This document shows positions 27,521 through 36,648 of a stretch of DNA of 64,000 nt, piece by piece (positions within the stretch are counted from its first letter, which is position 1; the number at the start of each line of letters is the position of its first letter). Under the pieces are notes generated by a model. The model was not told the DNA's origin. It was given only the letters and a program-made list of their open reading frames with translations, and made no database searches. Source of the DNA: Trichococcus paludicola. GTDB taxonomy: Bacteria > Bacillota > Bacilli > Lactobacillales > Aerococcaceae. The stretch covers positions 1 through 64,000 of the forward strand of contig NZ_QBLC01000004.1 of NCBI RefSeq assembly GCF_003052295.1, given 5' to 3'. The position numbers and the translations under genes are program-made.

Positions 27521-28483
27521 CTATCTCATCCGGACGCGCGGATCCACAATGGTCAAAATGATGTCAGAAACTAACGTGCCAATCAAAGCGGCCAGCCCAT
27601 AAATAAGCAACAGAGCCACGATGACACTGAAGTCGCGTGATTCTAAAGAACTGATGAATAATCGGCCGATCCCCGGGTAGGAGAAGATGTATTCGATAAA
27701 AATGCTGCTCCCTATGAAACCGGTAATGTCATAGCCCAACAGAGAGGTTACCGGCATACTCGCGTTCCTGAAGATGTGCCTCCGATACACCATGCTCTCC
27801 GGAACGCCTTTTGAGCGGGCTGTCAACACGTAATCTTCTTGTTTTGCCTCGATAATGCCTGACCTTAAACGTTGGATGTTGCCGGCGGATGCCGAGAGTG
27901 CAAAAGCCAGCGCCGGCAGCGCTAAGTGGTGGAGCCTATTCCAAAGAGAGGCAAATATGCTCTGCGTTTCCGGCAACAAGGGCATCCCCCGCGTCGGAAA
28001 CAATTCCAGTTGAAATCCAAAAAGCCAAACCAACAACAGGGCAACAATGAAAATCGGCAAGGCAAAACTGATGTTGTTCAAAAAACGAATGACTTTATCA
28101 CCCAAAGAACCATTAAAACGCCCTGCATAAATGCCAAGCGGAACAGCAATCAGATGCGACAACAAGAGTGAGGCCATTGCCAACCAGAGTGTGTTGCCAA
28201 TCCTTGCACCAACCAGAACACCCACAGGCATCCGGTAAGTGTAACTGAGGCCGAAATCCCCGCTGAGCATATTTGAGATCCATTGCAGATACCGAACAGG
28301 CCATGGGTTGTCAAGAACTGCATTCGCTTGGATCGCATCGACGCTGCTCTGCTTCATCCCCGGAATGATCAGCCCAGTCAGAGGATCTCCGGGCATCCAT
28401 TGAGCCAATGCAAACACCAACAAACTGAACGCCAACAGTTGCGGAATGATAAAGAAGAAGCGTCTCAGAATTCTGTTCCACAT
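27521..28483 (-). CDS. oppB: Oligopeptide ABC transporter permease OppB
   Basis: A 320-residue permease with six predicted membrane helices. It shows the OppB/DppB N-terminus (RFFFIIPQLLAFSLLVFALAQWMPGDP), LLSHLIAVPLGIYAG, and the C-terminal EAA-loop region TARSKGVPESMVYRRHIFRNA. It ends in DIILTIVDPRVRMR, the usual terminal motif. It starts two bases after oppF, indicating coupled translation. Confidence 0.93.
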   Translation of the reverse strand: MWNRILRRFFFIIPQLLAFSLLVFALAQWMPGDPLTGLIIPGMKQSSVDAIQANAVLDNPWPVRYLQWISNMLSGDFGLSYTYRMPVGVLVGARIGNTLWLAMASLLLSHLIAVPLGIYAGRFNGSLGDKVIRFLNNISFALPIFIVALLLVWLFGFQLELFPTRGMPLLPETQSIFASLWNRLHHLALPALAFALSASAGNIQRLRSGIIEAKQEDYVLTARSKGVPESMVYRRHIFRNASMPVTSLLGYDITGFIGSSIFIEYIFSYPGIGRLFISSLESRDFSVIVALLLIYGLAALIGTLVSDIILTIVDPRVRMR

Positions 28484-28485
28484 CG

Positions 28486-29427
28486 CTAACGCTCTCCTTT
28501 CGATGGTTTACCGGCAATCCGATGCGTTTCCGACAACGGGATCAAATCCCCGACGCGACCGTCCTTTGCCAGATAACTCCCCATGCTTTGTTTGTATTCT
28601 GATTCTATTTCCCGCCGCAGACGCTTGTGCAACTCCCGGTTGCCCGGATCCAGGTTCGGAATTGCGGAAAGGAGCCTTTTCGTATAGATGTGCTGCGGGT
28701 TGAGGTAGATGTCCTGCCTGTCCCCGTATTCCACGAACCTCCCCCGGTACATGATGGCCAATTCATCGCACATCTGCTTCACCACGCCTAGGTCATGGGA
28801 AATGAAAAGGTAGCTGAGTTTGTATTGTTCTTGGATGCGTTTCATGTAATTCAGCACTTGCGCCTGAACGGAAAGGTCCAATACCGAAACGGGTTCATCA
28901 GCTATGACAAATTTTGGCCGCAGGGCAACCGCCCTTGCCAAAGCGATGCGTTGCCTCTGCCCACCGGTGAATTCGTGGGGATACTTCCGCAGCGCATCTT
29001 CCGGCAACCCTACCATTTCCAGCAGTTCCAGCACGCGTTTTTGCTCTTCCTGCTGGGATAGCTGCTCAAAATTATGCAAAGGTTCGCAAATGATCTGACC
29101 GATTTGTTTTTTCGGATTCAGACTCGCACCCGAATCTTGAAAAATCATCTGGACATTGCGTTTGTGGGCTGACTTCCGCTTTCCTATCGCAGCGGTTACG
29201 TCAGTGCCTTCATAAATGATTTTGCCGGCAGTGATCCGTTCCAATCCGACGATTGCTCTTCCGACAGTTGATTTTCCGGACCCTGATTCGCCCACTAGAC
29301 CGTAATTTTTCCCTTCTTCCAGGGACAGACTGATGCCATCGACGGCTGCAAGGCTCTTTTTGCTGGATAAGAAGCCGCTCTTAAGCGGGTAGTGAACCTT
29401 CAAATCTTTGATTTCCAAAAGTCCCAT
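28486..29427 (-). CDS. oppF: Oligopeptide ABC transporter ATPase OppF
   Basis: One of two nucleotide-binding subunits energising peptide uptake. With the start at 29427 it is 313 residues. Walker A is GESGSGKST, the Q-loop is MIFQDSGASLNPKK, and the signature is FTGGQRQR in place of LSGGQRQR. Walker B is FVIADEP and the D-loop VSVLD. The C-terminal oligopeptide-transport extension (SAIPNLDPGNRELHKR) is present. The frame is open further upstream to 29601, but that part overlaps oppD; the ATG at 29427, one base after the oppD stop, has a GGGGAGAG site. Confidence 0.94.
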   Translation of the reverse strand: MGLLEIKDLKVHYPLKSGFLSSKKSLAAVDGISLSLEEGKNYGLVGESGSGKSTVGRAIVGLERITAGKIIYEGTDVTAAIGKRKSAHKRNVQMIFQDSGASLNPKKQIGQIICEPLHNFEQLSQQEEQKRVLELLEMVGLPEDALRKYPHEFTGGQRQRIALARAVALRPKFVIADEPVSVLDLSVQAQVLNYMKRIQEQYKLSYLFISHDLGVVKQMCDELAIMYRGRFVEYGDRQDIYLNPQHIYTKRLLSAIPNLDPGNRELHKRLRREIESEYKQSMGSYLAKDGRVGDLIPLSETHRIAGKPSKGER

Positions 29428-29428
29428 C

Positions 29429-30442
29429 CTATTCACTCTCCCCTTCAAAACGGAACGACTCATGGCACGTGCACCTGACAAAATGTCCCTTAGAAATCTC
29501 GTGCATTTTTGGTGATTGTTCATGAGCGGAAAAGGGAATCCATGGAATCCGTCCGGCAAAACGACAACCTTGCTTAGGCAATTGCTGCAAGGAAGGAACA
29601 TCGCCTTGAATCACATACAGTTCCCCGGAATCCGTGTCGAGTGCGCTATTCGCTTGCGGCATTGAACGCAACAATGAACGAGTATACGGATGCTTCGGAT
29701 CCGTGAATAGATCAACGACATCAGCTGTTTCGACAATCTGTCCCGCATACATAACGGCTACTCTGTCCGCAATTTCGGCTACGACACCCAAATCATGGGT
29801 GATCAGGATGATGCCGGCACCCGTGTCGTCCCTCACTTCGCTCAACAGATCCAATATTTGAGCTTGAACAGTGACATCCAAAGAGGTCGTCGGTTCATCG
29901 GCAATGATGATCGGCGGAGCACAGGCGACAGCAATGGCAATGCCGACCCGTTGGCGCGCTTCACCGGACAGCTCATGCGGGTAGCTTGCGGCTGTTCCTT
30001 CCGGATCCTCCACTTTAACTTGGACCAATAATTCGCTCACACGCAGTGAACGTTCCTCTTTTGTCATCCTGGAATGGTAAAGCAGCACTTCTTCTATCTG
30101 TTCACTTACCGTCATCAAGGGATTGAGGGCCGAAAGGGGATCTTGAAAAACCATCCCGATATCGTTTCCTCTTATGCGGTTATAAAGAGCTTCATTCAGA
30201 TCGATGAGATTCAGGTTCTGATAGATGATCTCTCCCGAAATTCGGGTATTCGCCTTGTTGTGGAGTCCGACGATTGTGGTTGCCAGTGTACTCTTCCCAC
30301 AGCCGGACTCTCCGACAATCGCCAAAATTTCATTTTTTTCCAGACTGAAGGAAACATCGTCCACTGCATCGTAATAGTTCTCCTGCATCCGGAATGCGGT
30401 GTGCAATGCGTTTATCTCCAGCAAAGGTCTTCCAAGTCCCAT
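29429..30442 (-). CDS. oppD: Oligopeptide ABC transporter ATPase OppD
   Basis: The first gene of the operon and the second ATPase subunit. The 337 residues show Walker A GESGCGKST (about 45-52), Q-loop VFQDPLSALNPLM and Walker B IIIADEPTTSLD. The signature reads LSGEARQR (residues 158-165), with Glu161 replacing the second, normally invariant Gly; see findings. The C-terminal extension keeps two cysteines (VRCTCH), but its upstream part reads GCRFAGRIPW where relatives have a CxxRCP-like cluster. The ATG is preceded by GGAGG. A promoter lies at 30495-30523. Confidence 0.93.
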   Translation of the reverse strand: MGLGRPLLEINALHTAFRMQENYYDAVDDVSFSLEKNEILAIVGESGCGKSTLATTIVGLHNKANTRISGEIIYQNLNLIDLNEALYNRIRGNDIGMVFQDPLSALNPLMTVSEQIEEVLLYHSRMTKEERSLRVSELLVQVKVEDPEGTAASYPHELSGEARQRVGIAIAVACAPPIIIADEPTTSLDVTVQAQILDLLSEVRDDTGAGIILITHDLGVVAEIADRVAVMYAGQIVETADVVDLFTDPKHPYTRSLLRSMPQANSALDTDSGELYVIQGDVPSLQQLPKQGCRFAGRIPWIPFSAHEQSPKMHEISKGHFVRCTCHESFRFEGESE

Positions 30443-30494
30443 CGTGCGCCTCCTTCCATGCTTATATAACTAACTTGATGAAATATCTCCTAAC

Positions 30495-30523
30495 ATTATA
30501 CGTTTAAGCACATGCAAAAACAA
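30495..30523 (-). promoter_or_regulatory. Promoter of the opp operon
   Basis: TTGTTT and TATAAT are 17 bases apart on the minus strand. I see no clear CodY box around it. Confidence 0.65.
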
Positions 30524-30591
30524 CCGCTATTTCATTCACTTTTAATGCATTTCATATTTCTGCCATAATCAGCCTTCTTGGCCTGAAAAAA

Positions 30592-30628
30592 AAGCAACAT
30601 TGGCATTTGAAAACCGTCAACGTTGCTT
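30592..30628 (-). terminator. Terminator of acpP
   Basis: The stem AAGCAAC.TTG / CAA.GTTGCTT has one mismatch and is followed by a U-run on the minus strand. It starts 12 bases past the acpP stop. Confidence 0.85.
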
Positions 30629-30639
30629 CTGTCGTTAAA

Positions 30640-30891
30640 TTATTGCGATCCTTTTTTTTGAGAATCGATGTAGTCGACTGCATCTCCTACTGTGATTATC
30701 CTCTCAGCATCTTCATCGGAAATCTGTACAGCAAAGACATCTTCCAGTTCCATAACGAGTTCAACAATATCCAATGAATCCGCCCCAAGGTCGTTTTGGA
30801 AAGTCAACTCTCTCGTAACTTTTGCTTCATCGACACCGAATCGTTCAATAACCATCTTGGCTACTCGCTCAAAAGTATTTGTATCTGCCAA
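30640..30891 (-). CDS. acpP: Acyl carrier protein
   Basis: ACP carries growing acyl chains on a 4'-phosphopantetheine arm. The 83-residue acidic protein has the modification site Ser in [16 protein letters not shown]. The start codon is TTG with a GGAGGTG site 6 bases upstream. It lies 111 bases after plsX, and a terminator follows. Lactobacillales often have one acpP in the FASII cluster and a second next to plsX; this is the plsX-linked copy, probably supplying acyl-ACP to PlsX for phospholipid synthesis. Confidence 0.95.
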   Translation of the reverse strand: MADTNTFERVAKMVIERFGVDEAKVTRELTFQNDLGADSLDIVELVMELEDVFAVQISDEDAERIITVGDAVDYIDSQKKGSQ

Positions 30892-31002
30892 GCGTTACAC
30901 CTCCATTATCGTTCCATAACCAATTACATCACATTTACTGAAAATATTTTGTAAAGGCTCACATCTATTTTACCCATACGCTAATCTTTTGTCTATATTT
31001 TT

Positions 31003-32043
31003 TTATTCCTGCTCAGTTTTGCTTACAGGCTGGGCATTCATTTCATCAAAGTGCTTCACGACGTCATCGATGACGTTTGAACTGATGATTTTGCGGATTT
31101 GCTTCACTGTGTGGTAGACAGCGATTTTATCCGCAGATCCATGCGTCTTGACGACCGGCGCCCGCAGTCCGAACAGCACGGCTCCTCCGTGCTTCGAATA
31201 ATCCATCGTATCTTTGATTTCTGAAAAGGAATCCTTGATCAGCATTGCGCCGATTTTTGTCTTCAGGCCGCCTGAAAGCAATTGGGCTTTGATCAACTTC
31301 AGCAAGGCCATTGCCGTTCCTTCCATCGTTTTCAGCACGGCGTTCCCGGTGAAACCATCTGTCACGACGACATCCGCAGCGCCCAACAAAATTTCCCGCG
31401 CTTCAACATTGCCTGTGAAATTGAGTTCGGAGTCCTCTTCCAACAACACATAGGCTTTTTTGGACAGTTCGCTGCCCTTCGTCGCTTCGGAACCATTGTT
31501 CAACAAAGCGATCCTTGGGTTTTCGATACCTTGCACAAACTTGGCATAATACGAGCCCAAAAGGCCGAACTGGTAGATGTTTTCCGGTTTGCAGTCAGCA
31601 TTTGCGCCTGCATCCATCAACAGGAATTGTTCATTCTCCTTTCCGATGACGGGCAGAATCGGCATCAAGCCGGGTCTGTCGATCCCTTTGATCCGGCCGA
31701 TGATCAATAATCCGGCTGCCAAAAGCGCACCTGTATTCCCTGCCGAAAATAATGCGTCGGCTTCTTTATTTTTGACTGCTTGTGCAGCAAGCACCATCGA
31801 AGCTTGTTTTTTCCTGCGGATTGCCTTCACGGGTTCGTCGTCGCTCTCGATCTTTTCGGTCGTATGAATGATCGTGATTTTCCCATCTTCGGCATATTGA
31901 TTCCCTAACGCTTTGCGAATTTTGGCTTCGTCACCAAAAAGCAAAAATTCTAAATCATTAAATTCTTTGGCAGCCATTAAAATGCCCTCTACTATTGCTT
32001 GGGGCGCAAAATCCCCGCCCATCGCATCGACAGCGATTTTCAT
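31003..32043 (-). CDS. plsX: Phosphate acyltransferase PlsX
   Basis: PlsX makes acyl-phosphate from acyl-ACP, the first committed donor in Gram-positive phospholipid synthesis (PlsX/PlsY route). The 346-residue peripheral membrane enzyme starts MKIAVDAMGGDFAP, contains LFSAGNTGALLAAG and DGFTGNAVLKTMEGTA, and ends with a Glu-rich tail. It follows recG by 27 bases. In B. subtilis fapR precedes it and fabD-fabG follow; none of these is present here. Confidence 0.97.
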   Translation of the reverse strand: MKIAVDAMGGDFAPQAIVEGILMAAKEFNDLEFLLFGDEAKIRKALGNQYAEDGKITIIHTTEKIESDDEPVKAIRRKKQASMVLAAQAVKNKEADALFSAGNTGALLAAGLLIIGRIKGIDRPGLMPILPVIGKENEQFLLMDAGANADCKPENIYQFGLLGSYYAKFVQGIENPRIALLNNGSEATKGSELSKKAYVLLEEDSELNFTGNVEAREILLGAADVVVTDGFTGNAVLKTMEGTAMALLKLIKAQLLSGGLKTKIGAMLIKDSFSEIKDTMDYSKHGGAVLFGLRAPVVKTHGSADKIAVYHTVKQIRKIISSNVIDDVVKHFDEMNAQPVSKTEQE

Positions 32044-32070
32044 AGATTGTATACCTCACTTTTGTTAGTT

Positions 32071-34131
32071 TCACTGTAATCTCTTCAACTTCTCTTTTTC
32101 GCGTTCGACTGCTTCCCGCAAACTTTCGTAGGCAGGATTGCTTTCAAAGTCTTGTTCGCGCGTGATTTGGATAGCGTCATTGTGCGCAATATCCAAGATG
32201 ACGGCATCCCGCACGATGTCTCCGGATTTGAAATCTGGCAAGCCTGATTGTTTGTTTCCGAAAAGATCGCCTGGTCCACGCAATTCCAAATCGCGTTGAC
32301 TCAGGTAAAAACCGTCAGTCGACTCCACCATGATGCGCATGCGTTCCTTGCCGTTATCGGTTTTCGGATCGGCAACCAGCACACAATAGGATTCTATGTC
32401 TCCCCGGCCGACTCGACCCCGCAATTGGTGGAGCTGGGATAACCCGAATCGATCGGCATCCTGGATGACCATCACTGTTGCATTTGGCACATTAAGACCC
32501 ACCTCGATGACTGTCGTCGATACCAGTACCTGCAGCTCGTTGTTTTGGAAACGGCGCATGATTTGATCCTTTTCTTCGGACTTGAGTCGGCCATGCAACA
32601 GACCAATTTGGTATTTCCCTTTGTAATAAGCCGTCACGGCTTGATGCACATCTTCCGCGTTCTTGACATCCAGCGACTCGGATTTCTCGATCAGCGGTGT
32701 GATGATGTACGCCTGTTGTCCATTATCCATCTGTTTCCGGATGAACTCAAGCACATTTTCGATTTTGTCCGATTTGTTCCAGACGGTTTTGATCGGTTTT
32801 CTGCCGTCGGGCATCTGGTCAAGCACCGAAACGTCCATTTCGCCCATCGTGGTAATCGCCAACGTTCTCGGGATCGGCGTGGCAGTCATATATAAAACAT
32901 TCGGGTTGTTCCCTTTTTCGTTCAGCTTGTGCCTCTGTTGAACACCGAAGCGATGCTGCTCATCAGTGATGACCAAACCAAGGTTGGCAAAAACGACATC
33001 CTCTTGGATCAGGGCGTGGGTTCCGATGAGGATATCCAAGCCGCCTCCTGCAAGCCGGTTCAACAATTCTTTCCGGTCTTTTGCCTTCGTACTGCCGGTT
33101 AGCAGGGCAACGGAGACATCAGTGTATTCGAACAGGCTCTGCAAGGTACGAAAATGCTGTTCCGCCAAAATTTCAGTAGGAACCATGAACGCCCCTTGGT
33201 ACCCGCCCAGGACGGTAGCCATCAGGGCGACCACCGCTACGATCGTTTTGCCGCTGCCCACATCCCCTTGCAACAGCCGGTTCATTTCATAAGGTTTGCG
33301 CAGATCCCGGCATATTTCGTTGACGACCTTCTTTTGTCCATCGGTCAGTTCAAATGGCAAAGTCGCTATGAAACCCTTCAGCTTGTCCACATCATACAGG
33401 ATCGGAATGCCTCGGTTATTGGTTTTCCGGCTCAACTGCAGCAATTGCAGGCGCACCTGGTAAAGGAAGAATTCCTGATAGATGATTTGCCGTCTGGCTT
33501 GTTCTGATTCTTCATCATTTTTGGGAAAGTGCATCGCTCGGATAGCTTCCCGATGGCTCATCAGATGATACGTCTGCAGCAAATGCTGCGGAAGAATCTC
33601 GGGAATGACCGGAGAATACAGCTCGATCGCCTGTTTGATCAGATTCAGGACGGTCTGCTGCTTGATCGTCTTATTGACGTGATAAATGGCTGCATAATCA
33701 TCCTGTCCGTTCGAACTGCCGAGGATCTTCATCCCTGCCAAACTTTGACGTGCGCGTTCCCATTTCCCGAAGATTGCAACCTCATCCTCAAGCAGGATTT
33801 TTTGTTTTAGGTAAGGCTGATTGAAGAAGGTTACCGAGATGATGGCATCTTCGATGGCTAATTTGAATGATAGCCTGCTTTTTTTAAAACCGTAATGATG
33901 TACGACCGGAGCCGTCACGACTTGTCCTTTCAGCGTCACTTTGTCCGAATCCTCGATTTCGTCCAATGTTTTGACTTTTATGTCCTCATAACGGAAAGGA
34001 AAATGTGTGATCAGATCATAGATCGTATCGATGCCCAACGAATGCAGCGCCTCGACCCTCTTCGGTCCTACATGGGGCAACTCCCCGACTGGATCATAAA
34101 TATCCAATTGCTTGTTGTCTTCCGTTTCCAT
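32071..34131 (-). CDS. recG: ATP-dependent DNA helicase RecG
   Basis: RecG remodels stalled forks and branched DNA. The 686-residue protein has the N-terminal wedge/OB domain (about 60-200) and a superfamily 2 helicase core. Walker A is LLQGDVGSGKTIVAV near residue 290, motif II is ITDEQHRFGVQQR, motif III is TATPIPRTLA and motif VI QLRGRVGRG. It lies 98 bases after fakA with a hairpin between them, and 27 bases before plsX, as in B. subtilis. Confidence 0.97.
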   Translation of the reverse strand: METEDNKQLDIYDPVGELPHVGPKRVEALHSLGIDTIYDLITHFPFRYEDIKVKTLDEIEDSDKVTLKGQVVTAPVVHHYGFKKSRLSFKLAIEDAIISVTFFNQPYLKQKILLEDEVAIFGKWERARQSLAGMKILGSSNGQDDYAAIYHVNKTIKQQTVLNLIKQAIELYSPVIPEILPQHLLQTYHLMSHREAIRAMHFPKNDEESEQARRQIIYQEFFLYQVRLQLLQLSRKTNNRGIPILYDVDKLKGFIATLPFELTDGQKKVVNEICRDLRKPYEMNRLLQGDVGSGKTIVAVVALMATVLGGYQGAFMVPTEILAEQHFRTLQSLFEYTDVSVALLTGSTKAKDRKELLNRLAGGGLDILIGTHALIQEDVVFANLGLVITDEQHRFGVQQRHKLNEKGNNPNVLYMTATPIPRTLAITTMGEMDVSVLDQMPDGRKPIKTVWNKSDKIENVLEFIRKQMDNGQQAYIITPLIEKSESLDVKNAEDVHQAVTAYYKGKYQIGLLHGRLKSEEKDQIMRRFQNNELQVLVSTTVIEVGLNVPNATVMVIQDADRFGLSQLHQLRGRVGRGDIESYCVLVADPKTDNGKERMRIMVESTDGFYLSQRDLELRGPGDLFGNKQSGLPDFKSGDIVRDAVILDIAHNDAIQITREQDFESNPAYESLREAVEREKEKLKRLQ

Positions 34132-34191
34132 CCGTTCGCCTCCTTTCTTCCGGGAGCAGGACAGTTTATCTGGCCAACCGTTTTTGAAAAA

Positions 34192-34226
34192 GAAAAGCCG
34201 AACAGAGAAACTCGTTCAGCTTTTTC
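34192..34226 (-). terminator. Terminator-like hairpin after fakA
   Basis: Nested pairs AAAAGC/GCTTTT, GAAC/GTTC and GAG/CTC form a hairpin 4 bases past the fakA stop. The tail CTTTTTCAAAAACG is moderately U-rich, so readthrough into recG is possible. Confidence 0.6.
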
Positions 34227-34229
34227 AGA

Positions 34230-35900
34230 TTATTCTACAGAAAGAAGATAACTGTATACCGGTTGATTTCCTTCTTGCACTTCCACTTCCAAAAAGTCAT
34301 ATTCCGCTTCAATGACCGACGCAATCTCTTTGCTTTCTTTCTCATCGCTGTCTTCCCCGAAGATGATGGTGACGATTTCGCTGTCATCCGTGATCATTTT
34401 TTTCAGGGTTTCTATCGTTGCGGCTTTTCTGTCCTTGTCGGCCGTCAGTATTTTTCCGTCGACGATTCCCATGAAGTCGTCCTTAGTGATGGCCAATCCG
34501 TCTATGACTGTGTCGCGCACGGCATTCGTGATCTGTCCGCTGACTACATTTTCCAGTTCGGCAGTCATGTTGGCTTTATTGGTTTCCAAGTTCTCTGATT
34601 CATTGAAGGCAAGCATAGCTGTCAGACCTTGTGAGATTGTCTTCGAAGCCACTACAACCACATCCGCATCAGAAACTTCGGCAGCCTGATCTGCGGCCAT
34701 GAAAATATTTTTGTTATTCGGCAAAATGATTGTTTTTTCGGCATTTGTGCTTTCGATCGCTTTAAGGATGTCCTCCGTGCTTGGATTCATCGTTTGTCCG
34801 CCATTGATGATCGTGGAGACGCCCATGCTCTTAAACAGGGCATGCACACCTTCGCCGGCAGCAACAGCTATCACACCATAAGGAACTTTTTCAAGTTTCT
34901 TGGCGGGCGCATCAGCTTTTTCAAGGACTGCATCATGTTGCATGCGCATATTGTCCACTTTGATTTTCATCAGAGAGCCGAATTTTTGGCCATAGTTCAT
35001 GACTTCCCCTGGATACTCGGTATGCACATGGACCTTCACGATTTCGTCATCCGCAACGACCAATAGGGAATCCCCGATTTCGTTCAGATGATTACGGAAT
35101 GTGTCGTAGTCAAAGACGTCCGTCACGGTTTCGCCTTCGCCTAGTTTGACCATGATTTCTGTGCAATAGCCGAATTCAATATCTTCTGTCGCAATGGAGT
35201 GCGAAACATTATGATAATTTTCTTGGTGAGCGATTTCGGTTACGTCTGCTTGCGCGGTGACTTTGTCGGCGGAAGGCACTTTTTCTCCAGTCAATGATTC
35301 CAGGAAACCTTCATAAATGTATACAAGTCCTTGTCCGCCACTGTCCACGACGCCTACCTCTTTCAATACCGGCAACAGATCCGGCGTCTTGTCCAACGCA
35401 ATCTGCGCGACTTTGAGTACTGTCCCCATCAAATCAATGATATCATCCGTGTGTTCGGCTTTTTTCATACCGGCTTTGGCGGATTCACGTGCAACCGTCA
35501 AAATGGTGCCTTCCACAGGTTTCATGACCGCTTTATAGGCTGTCTCAACGCCGTGGGAAAATGCTTCAGCAAAATCAGTTGTATTCAAGGTTGTTTTTCC
35601 TTCGATCGCCTTCGAAAAGCCACGGAACAGCTGGGATAAAATGACGCCTGAGTTCCCTCTAGCCCCCATCAATAAGCCTTTAGCCAAGTCCGATCCTAAT
35701 TGATCTATTTTTGTAGCATTCGACAGCCTGACGCGTTCGGCTCCGGATGTGAATGATAGATTCATGTTTGTGCCCGTGTCTCCATCCGGAACAGGGAACA
35801 CATTCAAAGAATTCACATATTCTGCATTCTCACTAAGACGTTCGGCGCCGATTGCGACCATCGCCTTAAAGTCTTCCGCTGTTAATTCAGTTTTCTTCAC
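34230..35900 (-). CDS. fakA: Fatty acid kinase catalytic subunit FakA (YloV/DAK2 domain)
   Basis: FakA phosphorylates fatty acids bound to FakB (DegV-type) proteins, feeding exogenous fatty acids into phospholipids. With the GTG start at 35900 it has 556 residues. The DAK2 kinase domain carries FPVPDGDTGTNM near residue 40 and ARGNSGVILSQLFRGF; a middle domain has VHTEYPGEVM and the C-terminal half is DegV-like. The GTG is chosen because AAGGAGG lies 8 bases upstream, inside the longer open frame to 35921. It follows the asp23-like gene by 43 bases. No fakB gene is in the window. Confidence 0.94.
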   Translation of the reverse strand: MKKTELTAEDFKAMVAIGAERLSENAEYVNSLNVFPVPDGDTGTNMNLSFTSGAERVRLSNATKIDQLGSDLAKGLLMGARGNSGVILSQLFRGFSKAIEGKTTLNTTDFAEAFSHGVETAYKAVMKPVEGTILTVARESAKAGMKKAEHTDDIIDLMGTVLKVAQIALDKTPDLLPVLKEVGVVDSGGQGLVYIYEGFLESLTGEKVPSADKVTAQADVTEIAHQENYHNVSHSIATEDIEFGYCTEIMVKLGEGETVTDVFDYDTFRNHLNEIGDSLLVVADDEIVKVHVHTEYPGEVMNYGQKFGSLMKIKVDNMRMQHDAVLEKADAPAKKLEKVPYGVIAVAAGEGVHALFKSMGVSTIINGGQTMNPSTEDILKAIESTNAEKTIILPNNKNIFMAADQAAEVSDADVVVVASKTISQGLTAMLAFNESENLETNKANMTAELENVVSGQITNAVRDTVIDGLAITKDDFMGIVDGKILTADKDRKAATIETLKKMITDDSEIVTIIFGEDSDEKESKEIASVIEAEYDFLEVEVQEGNQPVYSYLLSVE

Positions 35901-35943
35901 CTTATAATCCTCCTTCACCACAAAGCATGGTGATCTGTAATCT

Positions 35944-36306
35944 TTAGTCCTTTAATACTCTAACGCCTTGGACGAACACATTCACTGTATTCGCGGAAAA
36001 GCCCAACATCATTTCAAGATTATATTTGACTTGTGTTTGAACATTCCGGCAAATTTCAGAAATTTTTGTTCCGTAGAGTACAATGATATAAACATCAACA
36101 GCTACTCCATTTTCTTCTTGGCGAATCACGGCACCGCGTGAATAGTTCTCTTTTTTCAATATTTCACTGATATTATCTCTGATTTGATTTTTGCTGGCCA
36201 TGCCGACCACGCCATAATTATCCGTTGCGGCGCCGCCTACTACCGTAGCGATTACGTCGTTCGATAAGTCAACCATCCCATATTGTGTTTGGATTTTAAC
36301 TGCCAT
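35944..36306 (-). CDS. Asp23/YloU family protein
   Basis: A 120-residue member of the Asp23/Gls24 envelope stress family, corresponding to B. subtilis YloU. The core is TQYGMVDLSNDVIATVVGGAA and VDVYIIVLYGTKI, with an end of VNVFVQGVRVLKD. In staphylococci Asp23 is membrane-tethered and linked to alkaline and envelope stress; this short form has no membrane anchor itself. AAGGAGG precedes the ATG. It heads the asp23-fakA unit, divergent from rpmB, with an extended -10 at 36354-36362. The pairing with fakA is widely conserved, though its meaning is unknown. Confidence 0.92.
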   Translation of the reverse strand: MAVKIQTQYGMVDLSNDVIATVVGGAATDNYGVVGMASKNQIRDNISEILKKENYSRGAVIRQEENGVAVDVYIIVLYGTKISEICRNVQTQVKYNLEMMLGFSANTVNVFVQGVRVLKD

Positions 36307-36353
36307 TTATAATAGCCTCCTTAATGTATGCACACAATCGTTAATTACAAATT

Positions 36354-36362
36354 ATGATAGCA
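36354..36362 (-). promoter_or_regulatory. Extended -10 of the asp23-fakA unit
   Basis: The minus strand reads TGCTATCAT about 50 bases upstream of the asp23-like ATG. The -35 is weak. Confidence 0.45.
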
Positions 36363-36560
36363 TATTTTATACAAAAGAAATAACTTTTTGCGATTAAATT
36401 TCTTATTTCCGATCGATTTACGGCAATTTTGACTTTTTTTCGAAATATTTTCAGAGTTTTCTCATCTCCCGTTCCATCCTCTTTGAGGACGGCCAAATGC
36501 GAGTATTTGATGAGTGCATGATAAAAAAAAGAGCTGTCAAGTATTTTTCCTTTAAAACAG

Positions 36561-36589
36561 TTGCATTCACTTTTGAATTATGATAAATT
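36561..36589 (+). promoter_or_regulatory. Candidate promoter of rpmB
   Basis: TTGCAT and TAAATT lie 17 bases apart, about 60 bases upstream of the rpmB start. The -10 is imperfect (4 of 6). Confidence 0.4.
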
Positions 36590-36648
36590 AATCAAGTGTA
36601 TGAATTGGAAAGAAGCTTTGCTTCTGTAACAGCAAAGGAGGAAAGAAA

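Larger units (their letters stand above)
36307..36648. other. Divergent intergenic region between asp23-like gene and rpmB
   Basis: About 340 AT-rich bases with no credible ORF. It holds an asp23-side extended -10 (36354-36362) and an rpmB-side promoter candidate (36561-36589). A weak inverted pair, CCTCTTTGAGGA, occurs near 36478-36489. I see nothing else in it. Confidence 0.6.

Noticed and set aside
29428-29601. Longer N-terminus for OppF
   Set aside because: The extension overlaps oppD and has no ABC features; the ATG at 29427 directly follows the oppD stop with a ribosome site.
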